Shown here one piece after another: positions 15,619 to 24,555 of a DNA stretch of 35,432 nucleotides (position 1 is its first letter; every line of letters begins with the position of its first letter). Source of the DNA: UBA1161 sp049520395 (GTDB lineage: Bacteria > Planctomycetota > Phycisphaerae > Tepidisphaerales > Tepidisphaeraceae). Where the stretch lies: assembly GCA_049520395.1 (NCBI GenBank), contig JBEKPV010000014.1, forward strand, positions 1 to 35,432, given 5' to 3'. The position numbers were made by a program, and so were the translations under genes. The notes under the pieces were generated by a model. That model worked only from the letters and a program-made list of their open reading frames with translations. It did no database searches and was not told the DNA's origin.

Positions 15619-18438
15619 TTACCAATCCAGTGTGCCGCGCCAGGCGCCGGTGAGTTCTTCGAGGCCGATTTCAAGGGAATCTTTCTGGGCAGTGGCGATG
15701 GTGAATTTGCGGGATTGCTGAACTTCCGCGAAATCGGTGGCGCGGGCGGTGGGGGGGAGATCCTTCGTCAGATCGGCGGTTTGGAGTCCCGGGGAAAGTT
15801 CGAGGAGATATCGGCCGGCGGATTCGGCGAAGGCGGATTCGGCGAAGAGGGTTTCGCCGATGACGAGGCCGAGCCCGGAGGCGATGCACATTTCGGCCGC
15901 GGCGGCGGCGAGGCCGCCATCGCTGAGGTCGTGACAGGCGGCGATTTTTCCGGCGGCGATCCATTGCGCTACTGCACGATGAGTCGCGGCGAGGGCGCGC
16001 GGGTCTTGGGGGTCGGTGGTTTCGATGAGTGCGACTCGGGAGGAAGGGGATTTCAAATCCATGGTGATGCAGCGGCGGACGTCCTGGATGACGCCGATGG
16101 CGCTGATCAGGAGCGTGCGCGGGATGCGGAGGATTTGGCCGGTTTGCTGGTTGATGAACTGGTTGTGGAGGGAATCCTTGCCGCTGATGAAGGGGATGCC
16201 ATAGGCGAGGGCGGCATCTCGACAGGCTTCGCAGGCGCGGACGAGAGTGCCCATGGTGGCTTCGTCGTCGACGCTGGGCCAGCAGAAATTGTCGAGGATG
16301 GCCATTTGGTCGGGATCGGCGCCGACGGCGACGGTGTTGCGGATGGCTTCGTCGATGGAGGCGATGGCCATGTCGTAAGGGTCTTCGATGGCGGGGACCA
16401 TGCCGCAGCCCAGGGCCACGCCGCGATGAGTGGTGAGCTTGGGCCGGAGCACGGCGGCGTCGGAAGGGCCGATTTGCAGCGGGCCGGTGAGGGGCTTGAT
16501 GACGGAGCCGCCCTGGACTTCGTGATCATACTGGCGAATGACCCAGTGTTTGCTGGCGATGTTGGGCAGGGCGAGTGTGGCCAGGAGACGCTGCTTGAAT
16601 CGATCGGGGGAAATCGAGCGAGCAGGCGGGGGCGCGGGCTGGCGATCGGCGACGGTGACGGTGGCGCGGCGCGTGGGGGTGGGGATACCGTCGTGGACGA
16701 ATTTCATGGAGAGTCGGCCGACTTCGCGCGCTTGGTATCGGAGGATGAGTTCGCGGCGCGGGGTGCCGAAGCTACCAATGACGGTGGCTTCGACGTCTTC
16801 ACGGGCGGCAAGTTCCAGCAATTTTTTCACATGGGTTTGCGGCACGGAGAGGATCATTCGCTCCTGGGCTTCGCTGATCCAGATTTCGTCGTAGCGCAGT
16901 CCGGCGTATTTGAGGGGAACTTTTTCAAGATCGACGGTAGCGCCGATGTGTTGGCCCATTTCGCCGACGGCGGAGGAGAGGCCGCCGGCGCCGCAATCGG
17001 TGATGGCGGTGAATAGTCCCAGATCGCGCGCGGCCAGGAGGATGTCGGCGACTTTCTTTTCCGTGATGGCGTTGCCGATCTGGACGGCATGGGAGAATTC
17101 ATCGGCGTGGGTGTCGGTGAGCTGGGCGCTGGAGAAGGTTGCGCCGTGAATTCCGTCGCGGCCGGTGCGGCCTCCGAGGAGGACGACGGCGTCGCCGTCG
17201 CCGGCGGATTTTTCGATTTTGTTTCGGGGGATGAGTCCGACGCAGCCGCAGAATACCAGGGAGTTTCCGAGGTAGCGGTCGTCAAAATAGACGGCACCGT
17301 TGACGGTGGGGATTCCCATGCGGTTGCCGTAGTCACGGACGCCGGCGACGATTTGCTGGAGGACGCGTTTGGGATGAATGACGCCTTTGGGGAGGGGGGC
17401 ATCGTAGTTGGAGTCGGCGACGCAGAATATATCCGTGCTGGCGACGGGTTTGGCGGCGAGGCCGGTGCCCAAGATATCGCGGATGACGCCGCCGGAACCG
17501 GTGGCGGCGCCGCCGTAGGGTTCGATGGCACTGGGATGGTTGTGGGTTTCGACTTTAAAACAGACGGCGTCGGTTTCGTCGAAAGCGACTACGCCGGCAT
17601 TGTCTTTGAACACGGAGAGGCAAAATCCCCGGGATTTTTCCATCAGTTCCATCGTGCTGGCGAAGAGGGTTTCCTTGATGAGATTTTTGTAGTGGCGCTG
17701 GCCAATGATTTGGCCGCGGGCATCGCGGATTTCCACGTCGACGGCGCTTTTAAGGGTTTTGTGGACGCAGTGCTCGCTCCAGGTTTGGGCGAGAGTTTCC
17801 AGTTCGATGTCGGTCGGCTCGCGCTCCTGGCGGCGGAAATATTCCTGGACGGCGCGCATCTCGGCGGGGGATAAAAATAGATGGCCTTCGCGACTGAGCT
17901 TGGCGAGCTGGGCTTCGTCGAGATTTCGCAGTTCGACGCGGCGAATGGTCAAGGGCTGTTCGTGGGCGGCGGGAAAAGCCGCGGGACAAAAGGGCAGGAA
18001 ATGGACGGACTCGACGACGCCGTTGGCCAGCACACGGTCGGCTATGCGCTGGAGCGTGGGTTGATCGAAAGCGGCGTCGAAAAGAAAGGCGCGGCCGGTG
18101 CGGACCTGGTGCGCAGTAAAGCCCATGTCGCCAATGGCCATTTCGGTGCTGGCGGCGACGGGGTCCATCACGCCGGGCTTGAGGTGAACTTCGATGCGGC
18201 TGCGGCCGGCGTCATCGATGGAGCCGGAAAAAATCTCGGCGGTCTCGACGATGGGGTCGGCCAATAGCTCCCCGGCAATCTGGCGCAGGGCGGAGGCGTC
18301 GGCTTCCGTGTCGATTAAATATATGCGGCTGGTGGAAATGGGGCCGACGGAAAGGCCCATCTCGGCAATCTGTTTCCGGACGGCGGCGCCGGTGGGATCG
18401 GCTCCGTCACGGCATTTTACGTCGATCCGATGGATCAT
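15619..18438 (-). CDS. purL: FGAM synthase PurL with fused tandem PurS-like domains
   Basis: A 939-residue synthase subunit for step 4 of purine synthesis, converting FGAR to FGAM with ammonia from a glutaminase partner. Residues ~1-75 and ~80-152 are two PurS-like repeats: each has a RI(D/E)VxxxxG start, an EMG or DMG turn and an ISTSRIYLID or VRTGRAFLFD strand. The PurL core follows with TWSEHCVHKT (219-228), VETHNHPSAIEPYGGAATG (296-314) and, in the second half, YDHEVQGGSVIKPL and HDLSDGGLAAAAAEM. There is no C-terminal glutaminase domain, so a separate PurQ is needed and is not in this window. Its own promoter-like TAGAAT sits six bases before the ATG. Confidence 0.93.
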   Translation of the reverse strand: MIHRIDVKCRDGADPTGAAVRKQIAEMGLSVGPISTSRIYLIDTEADASALRQIAGELLADPIVETAEIFSGSIDDAGRSRIEVHLKPGVMDPVAASTEMAIGDMGFTAHQVRTGRAFLFDAAFDQPTLQRIADRVLANGVVESVHFLPFCPAAFPAAHEQPLTIRRVELRNLDEAQLAKLSREGHLFLSPAEMRAVQEYFRRQEREPTDIELETLAQTWSEHCVHKTLKSAVDVEIRDARGQIIGQRHYKNLIKETLFASTMELMEKSRGFCLSVFKDNAGVVAFDETDAVCFKVETHNHPSAIEPYGGAATGSGGVIRDILGTGLAAKPVASTDIFCVADSNYDAPLPKGVIHPKRVLQQIVAGVRDYGNRMGIPTVNGAVYFDDRYLGNSLVFCGCVGLIPRNKIEKSAGDGDAVVLLGGRTGRDGIHGATFSSAQLTDTHADEFSHAVQIGNAITEKKVADILLAARDLGLFTAITDCGAGGLSSAVGEMGQHIGATVDLEKVPLKYAGLRYDEIWISEAQERMILSVPQTHVKKLLELAAREDVEATVIGSFGTPRRELILRYQAREVGRLSMKFVHDGIPTPTRRATVTVADRQPAPPPARSISPDRFKQRLLATLALPNIASKHWVIRQYDHEVQGGSVIKPLTGPLQIGPSDAAVLRPKLTTHRGVALGCGMVPAIEDPYDMAIASIDEAIRNTVAVGADPDQMAILDNFCWPSVDDEATMGTLVRACEACRDAALAYGIPFISGKDSLHNQFINQQTGQILRIPRTLLISAIGVIQDVRRCITMDLKSPSSRVALIETTDPQDPRALAATHRAVAQWIAAGKIAACHDLSDGGLAAAAAEMCIASGLGLVIGETLFAESAFAESAGRYLLELSPGLQTADLTKDLPPTARATDFAEVQQSRKFTIATAQKDSLEIGLEELTGAWRGTLDW

Positions 18439-18444
18439 GATGGG

Positions 18445-18450
18445 ATTCTA
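18445..18450 (-). promoter_or_regulatory. -10 element for leaderless purL
   Basis: TAGAAT on the minus strand, ending six bases before the purL ATG, with no Shine-Dalgarno site. It lies in the palindrome ATTCTAGAAT (18445-18454). Its first three bases are also the stop codon of the 42-residue ORF upstream. Confidence 0.5.
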
Positions 18451-18576
18451 GAATGTGGGAGTCGCCTTGGCGAGGCGTTTGTACGATTCGTATACCCGGA
18501 GATCAAACGAGTTAGGGACACTTTGCGGCGAAATCTCGTCGGCGGTGATTTTGAGGGAGAGTAATTCGCCGGGCAT
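18448..18576 (-). CDS. Small ORF, 42 residues, unknown function
   Basis: An unrecognised 42-residue frame that fills almost the whole gap between waaF and purL. It begins with ATG one base after the waaF stop (TGAAATG), a spacing typical of translational coupling, and ends with TAG ten bases before purL. The product starts MPGELLSLKITADEISPQ and ends YESYKRLAKATPTF; it is soluble, with mixed charge and no signal or membrane segment. Supporting a real gene are the junction geometry, the tight fit to the gap and the balanced amino-acid mix. Against it are the lack of a recognised relative and the short length. Confidence 0.5.
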   Translation of the reverse strand: MPGELLSLKITADEISPQSVPNSFDLRVYESYKRLAKATPTF

Positions 18577-18577
18577 T

Positions 18578-19678
18578 TCAAACCACTTGAGGCGGAGCGA
18601 TAGCGGCGCGCTGGGGAAGCAGAGATACGGCGGTTTCGAAAACCATGGCGGGAGTGACCCGCGTCATGCAGCGGTGGTCGAGCGGGCAGGTTTTTTTTTG
18701 GCATGGGCCGCAGAAAACTTTGACGGCGACCTTGCGCTCTTTGGGGAAATAGATTTCGGTCCATTCGGGATGGGTGGGGCCGAAGATAGTGACGACGGGG
18801 ACGTCAAAGGCGGCGGCCATGTGGCGCGGGCCGGTGTCGTTGGTTACCATCAAATCGCAGCGGCGGACGATCTCTTTGAGCGCGCCCAGGGTTGAGCCCT
18901 TGGCGAGCAGGTCGATGGGAACGCGCTTCATCGAGCGGAGAATCGCGTCGACGATGGGGCGCTCGCGCGGGGAAGCACTGATGAGAACATGCGCGTTCAA
19001 TTCATCCATGAGTCGATCCGCGAGGGCGGCGAAATTTTCGGGGAGCCAGCATTTGGCGGCTCCGAATTGGGCGCCGGGATTGAGGAGGATGAGCGGCGGG
19101 CCGCCAGCGGAGGCGGGACGATGGATGTTGCAATCAAGGCCGGAATGGGTGAGGACCTCGGCGGCGAGGCGTTTTTCGGGGCCGGTGACGAAGAGCTGCA
19201 TGTTCAGCTCTCGCTGGGCGCTGCCGAGGTATTGCGCCAGGCCCATGTAGTATTTCACGATGGGGGTGGGGATGAATTTCCCTTTTTCTTTTTGTGGGAG
19301 AAGTTTGTCGGATAAAAGAAATCCGCGACCGTCGCGTTCGTAGCCGACGACGCGGGGGATGTTGGCCATCTTGCAAATGAGGGCGGCTTGAAATGAATTG
19401 GGGAAGAGAATCGCCAGATCGAATTTGGCGGAGCGAAGTCGGCGGCCGAGATCGAAGAGTCCCTTTCCGGCTTTTTTCTTGGTTTTGCCGGTCCGATAGG
19501 TGATGAGCTGATCGGCCCAGGGCATGCCGGTGTAGAGGGGTTTGACATAGCGGCGCATGAGATAGGCGATGTGGGCGCTGGGGAATTGCTGGCGGAGGGC
19601 GCGGAGGGCGGGAGTGGCCATGACGGCGTCACCGACCCAGTTGGGCTGCACGATTAGAATCTTTTTTGCGTCGGTCAT
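18578..19678 (-). CDS. waaF: GT9 heptosyltransferase, WaaF-like
   Basis: A 366-residue family 9 glycosyltransferase, closest in pattern to lipopolysaccharide heptosyltransferase II, which adds heptose from ADP-heptose to the lipid A core at the inner membrane face. Features are ILIVQPNWVGDAVMATPALR at the N-terminus, NIPRVVGYERDGRGFLL, LNPGAQFGAAKCWLPENFA, and the donor-site MVTNDTGPRHMAAAFDVPVV with GPTHPEW. The C-terminal Cys cluster CGPCQKKTCPLDHRCM is common in GT9 proteins. It follows coaD by 18 bp and leads into the small ORF. The donor could be a different ADP-sugar in this lineage. Confidence 0.85.
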   Translation of the reverse strand: MTDAKKILIVQPNWVGDAVMATPALRALRQQFPSAHIAYLMRRYVKPLYTGMPWADQLITYRTGKTKKKAGKGLFDLGRRLRSAKFDLAILFPNSFQAALICKMANIPRVVGYERDGRGFLLSDKLLPQKEKGKFIPTPIVKYYMGLAQYLGSAQRELNMQLFVTGPEKRLAAEVLTHSGLDCNIHRPASAGGPPLILLNPGAQFGAAKCWLPENFAALADRLMDELNAHVLISASPRERPIVDAILRSMKRVPIDLLAKGSTLGALKEIVRRCDLMVTNDTGPRHMAAAFDVPVVTIFGPTHPEWTEIYFPKERKVAVKVFCGPCQKKTCPLDHRCMTRVTPAMVFETAVSLLPQRAAIAPPQVV

Positions 19679-19696
19679 TCGATTGGGTTGTTAATT

Positions 19697-20254
19697 TTAG
19701 CCGGGGGGTGCGTCGGGCTCCGCGTGGGCGGTTTTTCCTGATTTTTGCAGGACTTGGAGCTTTTCCACGACCAGGTCCGGGAGGACGGAACGGAGCTGGG
19801 TGACGTCGCCGCCGAGGGCGACGATCTGGCGGATGAGGCTGCTGCTGGTGAGGGCATATTGATCGCCGGTCATGATGAAGACGGTTTCGACGCCGCCGAC
19901 GGAGCGGTTGGCGAGGGCGAGTTGGAATTCGTGGCGGAGGTCGGAGACGTCGCGGATGCCGCGCAGGATGGCGGTGGCTTTGGATTTTTTGACAAAATCG
20001 ACAGTGAGTCCGGTGTACTGGGCGGTGCGGGCGCCGGGGATGTCTTTGGTGAGGGCTTTGACCATGGCGACGCGCTGGGAGTGGTCGAAGAGCTCGCGTT
20101 TGTCGGGATTGACGCCGACCGCGACAATGAGTTCGTCGAAGAGGATGACGCCTCGGCGGATGACGTCGAGGTGGCCGAGGGTGATGGGATCAAATTGACC
20201 GGGAAAGACGGCGATTTTTCGAATGTGGGCGAGTGTGGCGTCGGAACGGCTCAT
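19697..20254 (-). CDS. coaD: Phosphopantetheine adenylyltransferase
   Basis: A 185-residue enzyme of coenzyme A synthesis that transfers AMP from ATP to 4'-phosphopantetheine. The nucleotidyltransferase signature FPGQFDPITLGH spans residues 17-28 (T25, G27 and H28 form the TxGH motif), ILRGIRDVSDLRHEFQ follows, and the second site SSSLIR is at 137-142. It carries Gln in place of the usual Ser after FPG. A C-terminal tail of about 25 residues is rich in Ala, Pro and Gly. It heads the leftward coaD-waaF-small ORF run and is separated from pgeF, on the other strand, by 85 bp. Confidence 0.93.
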   Translation of the reverse strand: MSRSDATLAHIRKIAVFPGQFDPITLGHLDVIRRGVILFDELIVAVGVNPDKRELFDHSQRVAMVKALTKDIPGARTAQYTGLTVDFVKKSKATAILRGIRDVSDLRHEFQLALANRSVGGVETVFIMTGDQYALTSSSLIRQIVALGGDVTQLRSVLPDLVVEKLQVLQKSGKTAHAEPDAPPG

Positions 20255-20339
20255 GACGGTGGCATGAGGTTAAATTGCCGCCGCCAAAAGTAAAGCGGGC
20301 GTTTTACTTCCGAAGAGGGTCGGCGTACCTTTGGCGGGT

Positions 20340-21140
20340 GTGCTGAAACGTCGAATCGGCGGCAACTCGGCGGTTTTTTACGTATCTCCGGCGCTGGAGG
20401 GGGTGGGCGTGCCGCATGCGTTCAGCACTCGTTTGGGGGGAGTGTCGCCGGCCCCGTTTGATTCGCTGAATCTGGGGAATCCGAGCGGTTCGGATATTCA
20501 GGATGAGCAAGGTCGAATCGAGGCGAATTACCTGCGGCTGATCGCAGACGCCCGGTGCCCGGATGCGGAATTGCTGCGGGTGCATCAGATTCATGGGAAT
20601 CGAGTGGCGGCCGTCGAGGCGGGAAAGGTGTTTGATCGTTCACAGCAGGCGGATGCGCTGGTGAGCGACGATCCGGAAAGGACGATTTCGGTGCGGGTCG
20701 CGGATTGTGTGCCGATTTTGATCGCCAGCGGGGATGGGAAAATGGTGGCGGCGGTGCATGCGGGGTGGCGCGGCATTGTGGGAGGTGTTATTCCGGCGAC
20801 GCTCGCGAGAATGACCGGCGGGGGGAAAATGGCGGGGGAATTCGTGGCGGCGATTGGGCCGTGTATAGGGGAGGAGGCGTTTGAAGTGGGAGGTGAAGTC
20901 TTGGCGGAATTTGAAAAGGTGTTTGGTCGCGCGGCGCCGGTTCGACGCATGGCGGATGGGAAGGGACGGGTGGATTTGCGCGCAGCGGCGCGAATGCAAT
21001 TGCTGGCGGGGGGATTGCGCGAGGGGCGGATCGATTCGACCGACCGGTGCACGTTTGAACATCGGAATGAGTTTTTTTCGCATCGGCGGGATCGCGGCGT
21101 GACCGGACGAATGGCGGCGCTGATTGCGCCGGCTGCTTAA
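20340..21140 (+). CDS. pgeF: PgeF, peptidoglycan editing factor (YfiH family)
   Basis: A 266-residue multicopper-like purine nucleosidase fold (DUF152, once called polyphenol oxidase). The E. coli member PgeF prevents L-Ser entering peptidoglycan in place of L-Ala. The metal and active-site blocks are all present: VHQIHGN, VRVADCVPIL, VHAGWRGIVGG, AIGPCIGEEAFEV, and CTFEH...FFSHRRDRG near the C-terminus. Several relatives cleave purine nucleosides, so the physiological role is not proved. The start is uncertain: GTG at 20340 is preferred, TTG at 20331 is possible, and neither has a clear Shine-Dalgarno site. The stop overlaps the next ATG by one base (TAATG). Confidence 0.9.
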   Translation: MLKRRIGGNSAVFYVSPALEGVGVPHAFSTRLGGVSPAPFDSLNLGNPSGSDIQDEQGRIEANYLRLIADARCPDAELLRVHQIHGNRVAAVEAGKVFDRSQQADALVSDDPERTISVRVADCVPILIASGDGKMVAAVHAGWRGIVGGVIPATLARMTGGGKMAGEFVAAIGPCIGEEAFEVGGEVLAEFEKVFGRAAPVRRMADGKGRVDLRAAARMQLLAGGLREGRIDSTDRCTFEHRNEFFSHRRDRGVTGRMAALIAPAA

Positions 21141-22891
21141 TGGCTTCATCTCCACGACGACGGGCCGTCTCCCGCCCCGCGATTGAGCGCTTGGGGCCAA
21201 ATCTTTGGCCTCTTCGGTTGCTTCTGCTGGCGGCGATTTTGGCGGCGTATGGGCGGGCGATTGGAAACGACTTTGTCGATTGGGACGACAGCCAACTCAT
21301 TTATCAGAATCGGAATTTGAATCCGCCGACGGTGGTGGGATTGTTTCATCATTGGAATCCGCTCAGCCCGGATAACACGGGGATGTACGATCCGATTGTC
21401 TACACCGTTTGGTGGGGTCTGGCGCATGGGGCGCAACTGGATTCGGCCGATCTCCTGGGAGCGAAACTGAATCCGATGATTTTTCACGGGGCTAATCTGG
21501 CGGTGCATTGGCTGACGAGTTGTTTGGTGCTGGAGATTTTGGTGAAACTGAAGGTGTCGCCCTGGGCGGCGGGGGGCGGGGCGCTGATTTTTGCGGTGCA
21601 TCCGATTCAGACGGAAGCCGTTGTCTGGGCGACGGGGATGAAGGATTTAATCTGCGTTTTTTTTTCCATGGCGCTGATTTTGGCGCATTTGCATGGCGAC
21701 GGCAAAAAAGGGAGGTGGGTGGAGGGGGCGCTATTTTTGTGCGCGGTTTTGTCCAAGCCGTCGGCGGTGGTTTTGCCGGTGATCGTGGTCATGCTGGATG
21801 TTTTGATTTTGGGACGGGGATGGAAGCGATCGGCGATGGCGGTTTTGCCGTGGGTGATTTTGGGGACGGCGGCGGCGATTTTGGCGGGGATGTTGCAGCC
21901 GACGACGTATATCCAGCGGGCGCCGATTTGGGCGCGGCCGCTGGTGGCCGCCGATGCGCTGGCGTTTTATATGGGCAAGCTGGTTTGGCCGTTCAATCTG
22001 TCGTTCGACTATGGACGCTCGCCGGCGAATTTGCTTGATGGTCCGACCATGCATTATGCGCTTTGGTGGACTTGGATTTTTCCGGCGGTGGTCGGAGCGA
22101 TACTTTGGCGATACCGCGAAAACCGGAGATTAATTCTGGCGGCAGGAATTTTTGTGGTTGGGCTGCTGCCGGTATTGGGGCTGACGACTTTTATCTATCA
22201 ATATTATTCGACGGTGGCCGATCGCTACGTTTATATCTCCATGCTCGGCGCGGCGCTGGCGGCGGGGCTTTTTATTCAGCGGATTCCCCGGCGCGTCGCG
22301 GTGGGGATCGTTTCGGCGGCGGGCGTGCTGATGATCGGGCTCTCCTTTGCGCAAGCCGGGGTTTGGCGGGATAGCGAGACGCTTTATCGAAGCGGTCTGG
22401 CGCTGAATCCCCGCAATCTGAATCATTGGGTCGTCTTCGGCGAGTACAACGATCGGCAGGCAAATGTTTTTCTGCGGCGGGCGCAGGATGCATTACTGAT
22501 GGGCGACGCGGCGCAGAGCCACGATGACACCCGGCAGGCGCTGGATCATCTCAATACCGCGATCGACAGTTATCGCAACGCGATCAAGATCGATCACCGA
22601 ACCGTCATGGCGTACGACAAACTCAGCTATGATCTCATCCTCGAGCAGCATACGGATGAGGCAATTGCCGTTCTTTGGCAGTTGATCGATTTGCAGCCCA
22701 GTTTGCCGCCGCGGGCGCGGGAAGACCCGGCGGCGCTGCAATTCACGCTGGGGATGGCGTGCTACAGCGCGGGCCATTATGCCGATGCGGCGGCGGCGCT
22801 GCAGAAATCGCTGGAATTGAAATTTGATCCGAATGTGGAAAAACATCTCGCGCTAGCGCGCGCAAAAATGGAATTTGAGACCCGGCCATGA
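21140..22891 (+). CDS. TMTC-like membrane glycosyltransferase with TPR, copy 1
   Basis: A 583-residue protein with about ten transmembrane helices followed by a soluble C-terminal region. The pattern matches TMTC-type GT-C proteins, O-mannosyltransferases in animals with many uncharacterised bacterial relatives. The first extracytoplasmic loop has DFVDWDD, carrying the acidic residues expected at the active site; FAVHPIQTEAVVWATGMKD and STVADRYVYISMLGA are shared with the next gene. Residues ~460-575 look like two or three divergent TPR units (LGMACYSAGHYADAAAALQK is the clearest). It is coupled to pgeF by a one-base overlap and to the next gene by ATGA. Donor and acceptor are unknown. Confidence 0.75.
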   Translation: MASSPRRRAVSRPAIERLGPNLWPLRLLLLAAILAAYGRAIGNDFVDWDDSQLIYQNRNLNPPTVVGLFHHWNPLSPDNTGMYDPIVYTVWWGLAHGAQLDSADLLGAKLNPMIFHGANLAVHWLTSCLVLEILVKLKVSPWAAGGGALIFAVHPIQTEAVVWATGMKDLICVFFSMALILAHLHGDGKKGRWVEGALFLCAVLSKPSAVVLPVIVVMLDVLILGRGWKRSAMAVLPWVILGTAAAILAGMLQPTTYIQRAPIWARPLVAADALAFYMGKLVWPFNLSFDYGRSPANLLDGPTMHYALWWTWIFPAVVGAILWRYRENRRLILAAGIFVVGLLPVLGLTTFIYQYYSTVADRYVYISMLGAALAAGLFIQRIPRRVAVGIVSAAGVLMIGLSFAQAGVWRDSETLYRSGLALNPRNLNHWVVFGEYNDRQANVFLRRAQDALLMGDAAQSHDDTRQALDHLNTAIDSYRNAIKIDHRTVMAYDKLSYDLILEQHTDEAIAVLWQLIDLQPSLPPRAREDPAALQFTLGMACYSAGHYADAAAALQKSLELKFDPNVEKHLALARAKMEFETRP

Positions 22892-24555
22892 CCAGCAAAA
22901 GCACCGCTGGCGAAACACTGGTCATCCGGCTGCTACTGGCGGCGGCGGTTTTGCTCGTCTTCGGCAGGACCCTTGGGCACGATTTTGTGGATTGGGATGA
23001 TCGGGCGCTGATTTACGGCAATCCCAATCTGAATCCGCCAACGCTTTGGGGCCTTTCCCGGCAATGGATTCCCAGCGATCCGAATAATGACATGATGTAT
23101 GACCCCATCGTTTTTACGGTCTGGTGGGGGCTGGCGCATGTGGCTCGCACGGCCGCGCCCGATCTTCTGGGGGCGACGCTTAATCCCGTGTGGTTTCATG
23201 CGGCGAATGTGGCGGTGCATCTGGGGGCGGTGCTAGTGGTGTTTGAGATCCTTTTGAAATTGCGGCTGCCTCGGTGGCCGGCGGCGGGGGGGGCGATGGT
23301 TTTTGCCATTCATCCGCTGCAAGTGGAGGCGGTGGCGTGGGCGACGGGGATGAAAGATCTGCTGAGCGGATTTTTCGCATTGGCGGCGATCTGGCGGTAT
23401 CTGGCGGCGGGGGATTCGAAGAAGCCGACGGTTAATTATCTGGTAAGTACGGGGCTGTTTGTTCTGGCGCTGCTTTGTAAGCCATCAACGGTGGTGGTGC
23501 CGGTGATTGCGGGGGTGCTGGACGTGATGGTGCTGGGGCGATCCTGGAAGCGGGCGGCGATGTGGCTTTGGCCTTGGGCGATTTTCGCGGCTGGGGCGGG
23601 TGTGGTCGCGGCGATGATTCAGCCGGCGCAGGGGTCGCCGGAAAATGTTTGGTATTTGCGGCCGCTGATTGCGGCCGACGCGCTGGCGTTTTATCTGGGA
23701 AAATTAGTTTTTCCGGTGGGGATGAATTTCGATTACGGGCGGACGCCCGCGATGGTTTTGAGCGATCCGGCTCTGCCGCTGTATTGGATTTGGGCATTTC
23801 CAGCGGCGGTGGCGGGGGTTATCGCGTGGCTAAAACGGCCGATGCTTTCGGCGGGAGCCTGGGTTTTTATGCTGGGCGTGCTGCCGGTGCTGGGCTTGAC
23901 CCCGTTTATTTACCAGACTTATTCGACCGTGGCGGATCGGTATGTTTATGTGTCGATGCTGGGGGCGGGGACCGCGGCGGCTTGGGCGCTGGGGCGGATG
24001 TCGCCGCGGTCGGCGGCTTTTATCGCGGCCGTGGTACTGGTGATTCTTGGGTCGCTATCCGTAGCGCAGGCGGGCCGGTGGAAGGACACGCGATTGCTCT
24101 TTGAATATTCGGAGCAGATCAATCCGAATCGTTTCAATCCGCTGCATTTGGATTCATTGGGGAGATATTACGATCGACTTTCGGGCGGACGGGCGGATGA
24201 GAATTTGAATCGGGCGATTGCCTGCTACCAGCGATCGATTCAGCTCGATCCGCTTTATCCGCATGTCTATGACGTTTTGTGCGACGAATTGATTCGCGCC
24301 GGGCGGTTTGATGAGGCGATCGATGTGGGGAAGAGTTTGATGGAAGTTCAGCCGCGATTGACGGATCAGCAGCGGGAGAAGCCGGAGGTTTTGGAGTATC
24401 GGTTGGGGATGCTTTATTTCCGGGCGGGGCGCTATTCGGAGGCGGAGGAGGAATTTCGGGAATCCATTTCGACGGGGCCGACGCCGGATGCCGGGAAAAT
24501 GCTGAAAATTTCGCAGGATCGGATCGCGGCGACGCAATCGTCAACGCGCGGCTGA
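22888..24555 (+). CDS. TMTC-like membrane glycosyltransferase with TPR, copy 2
   Basis: A 555-residue paralogue of the preceding gene with the same order of motifs: DFVDWDDRALIYGNPNLNPP, YDPIVFTVWWGLAH, FAIHPLQVEAVAWATGMKD, STVADRYVYVSMLGA, and a C-terminal TPR unit GMLYFRAGRYSEAEEEFRES. The start overlaps the upstream stop by four bases (ATGA at 22888-22891), so the pair is co-translated. The similarity along the whole length indicates tandem duplication followed by substantial divergence. The end overlaps the convergent zinc-ribbon gene by 15 bp. Confidence 0.75.
   Translation: MTSKSTAGETLVIRLLLAAAVLLVFGRTLGHDFVDWDDRALIYGNPNLNPPTLWGLSRQWIPSDPNNDMMYDPIVFTVWWGLAHVARTAAPDLLGATLNPVWFHAANVAVHLGAVLVVFEILLKLRLPRWPAAGGAMVFAIHPLQVEAVAWATGMKDLLSGFFALAAIWRYLAAGDSKKPTVNYLVSTGLFVLALLCKPSTVVVPVIAGVLDVMVLGRSWKRAAMWLWPWAIFAAGAGVVAAMIQPAQGSPENVWYLRPLIAADALAFYLGKLVFPVGMNFDYGRTPAMVLSDPALPLYWIWAFPAAVAGVIAWLKRPMLSAGAWVFMLGVLPVLGLTPFIYQTYSTVADRYVYVSMLGAGTAAAWALGRMSPRSAAFIAAVVLVILGSLSVAQAGRWKDTRLLFEYSEQINPNRFNPLHLDSLGRYYDRLSGGRADENLNRAIACYQRSIQLDPLYPHVYDVLCDELIRAGRFDEAIDVGKSLMEVQPRLTDQQREKPEVLEYRLGMLYFRAGRYSEAEEEFRESISTGPTPDAGKMLKISQDRIAATQSSTRG

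Noticed and set aside
15379..17016. A 545-codon open frame on the plus strand opposite purL
   Set aside because: It is also a complement of a conserved gene, with no domain-like pattern.
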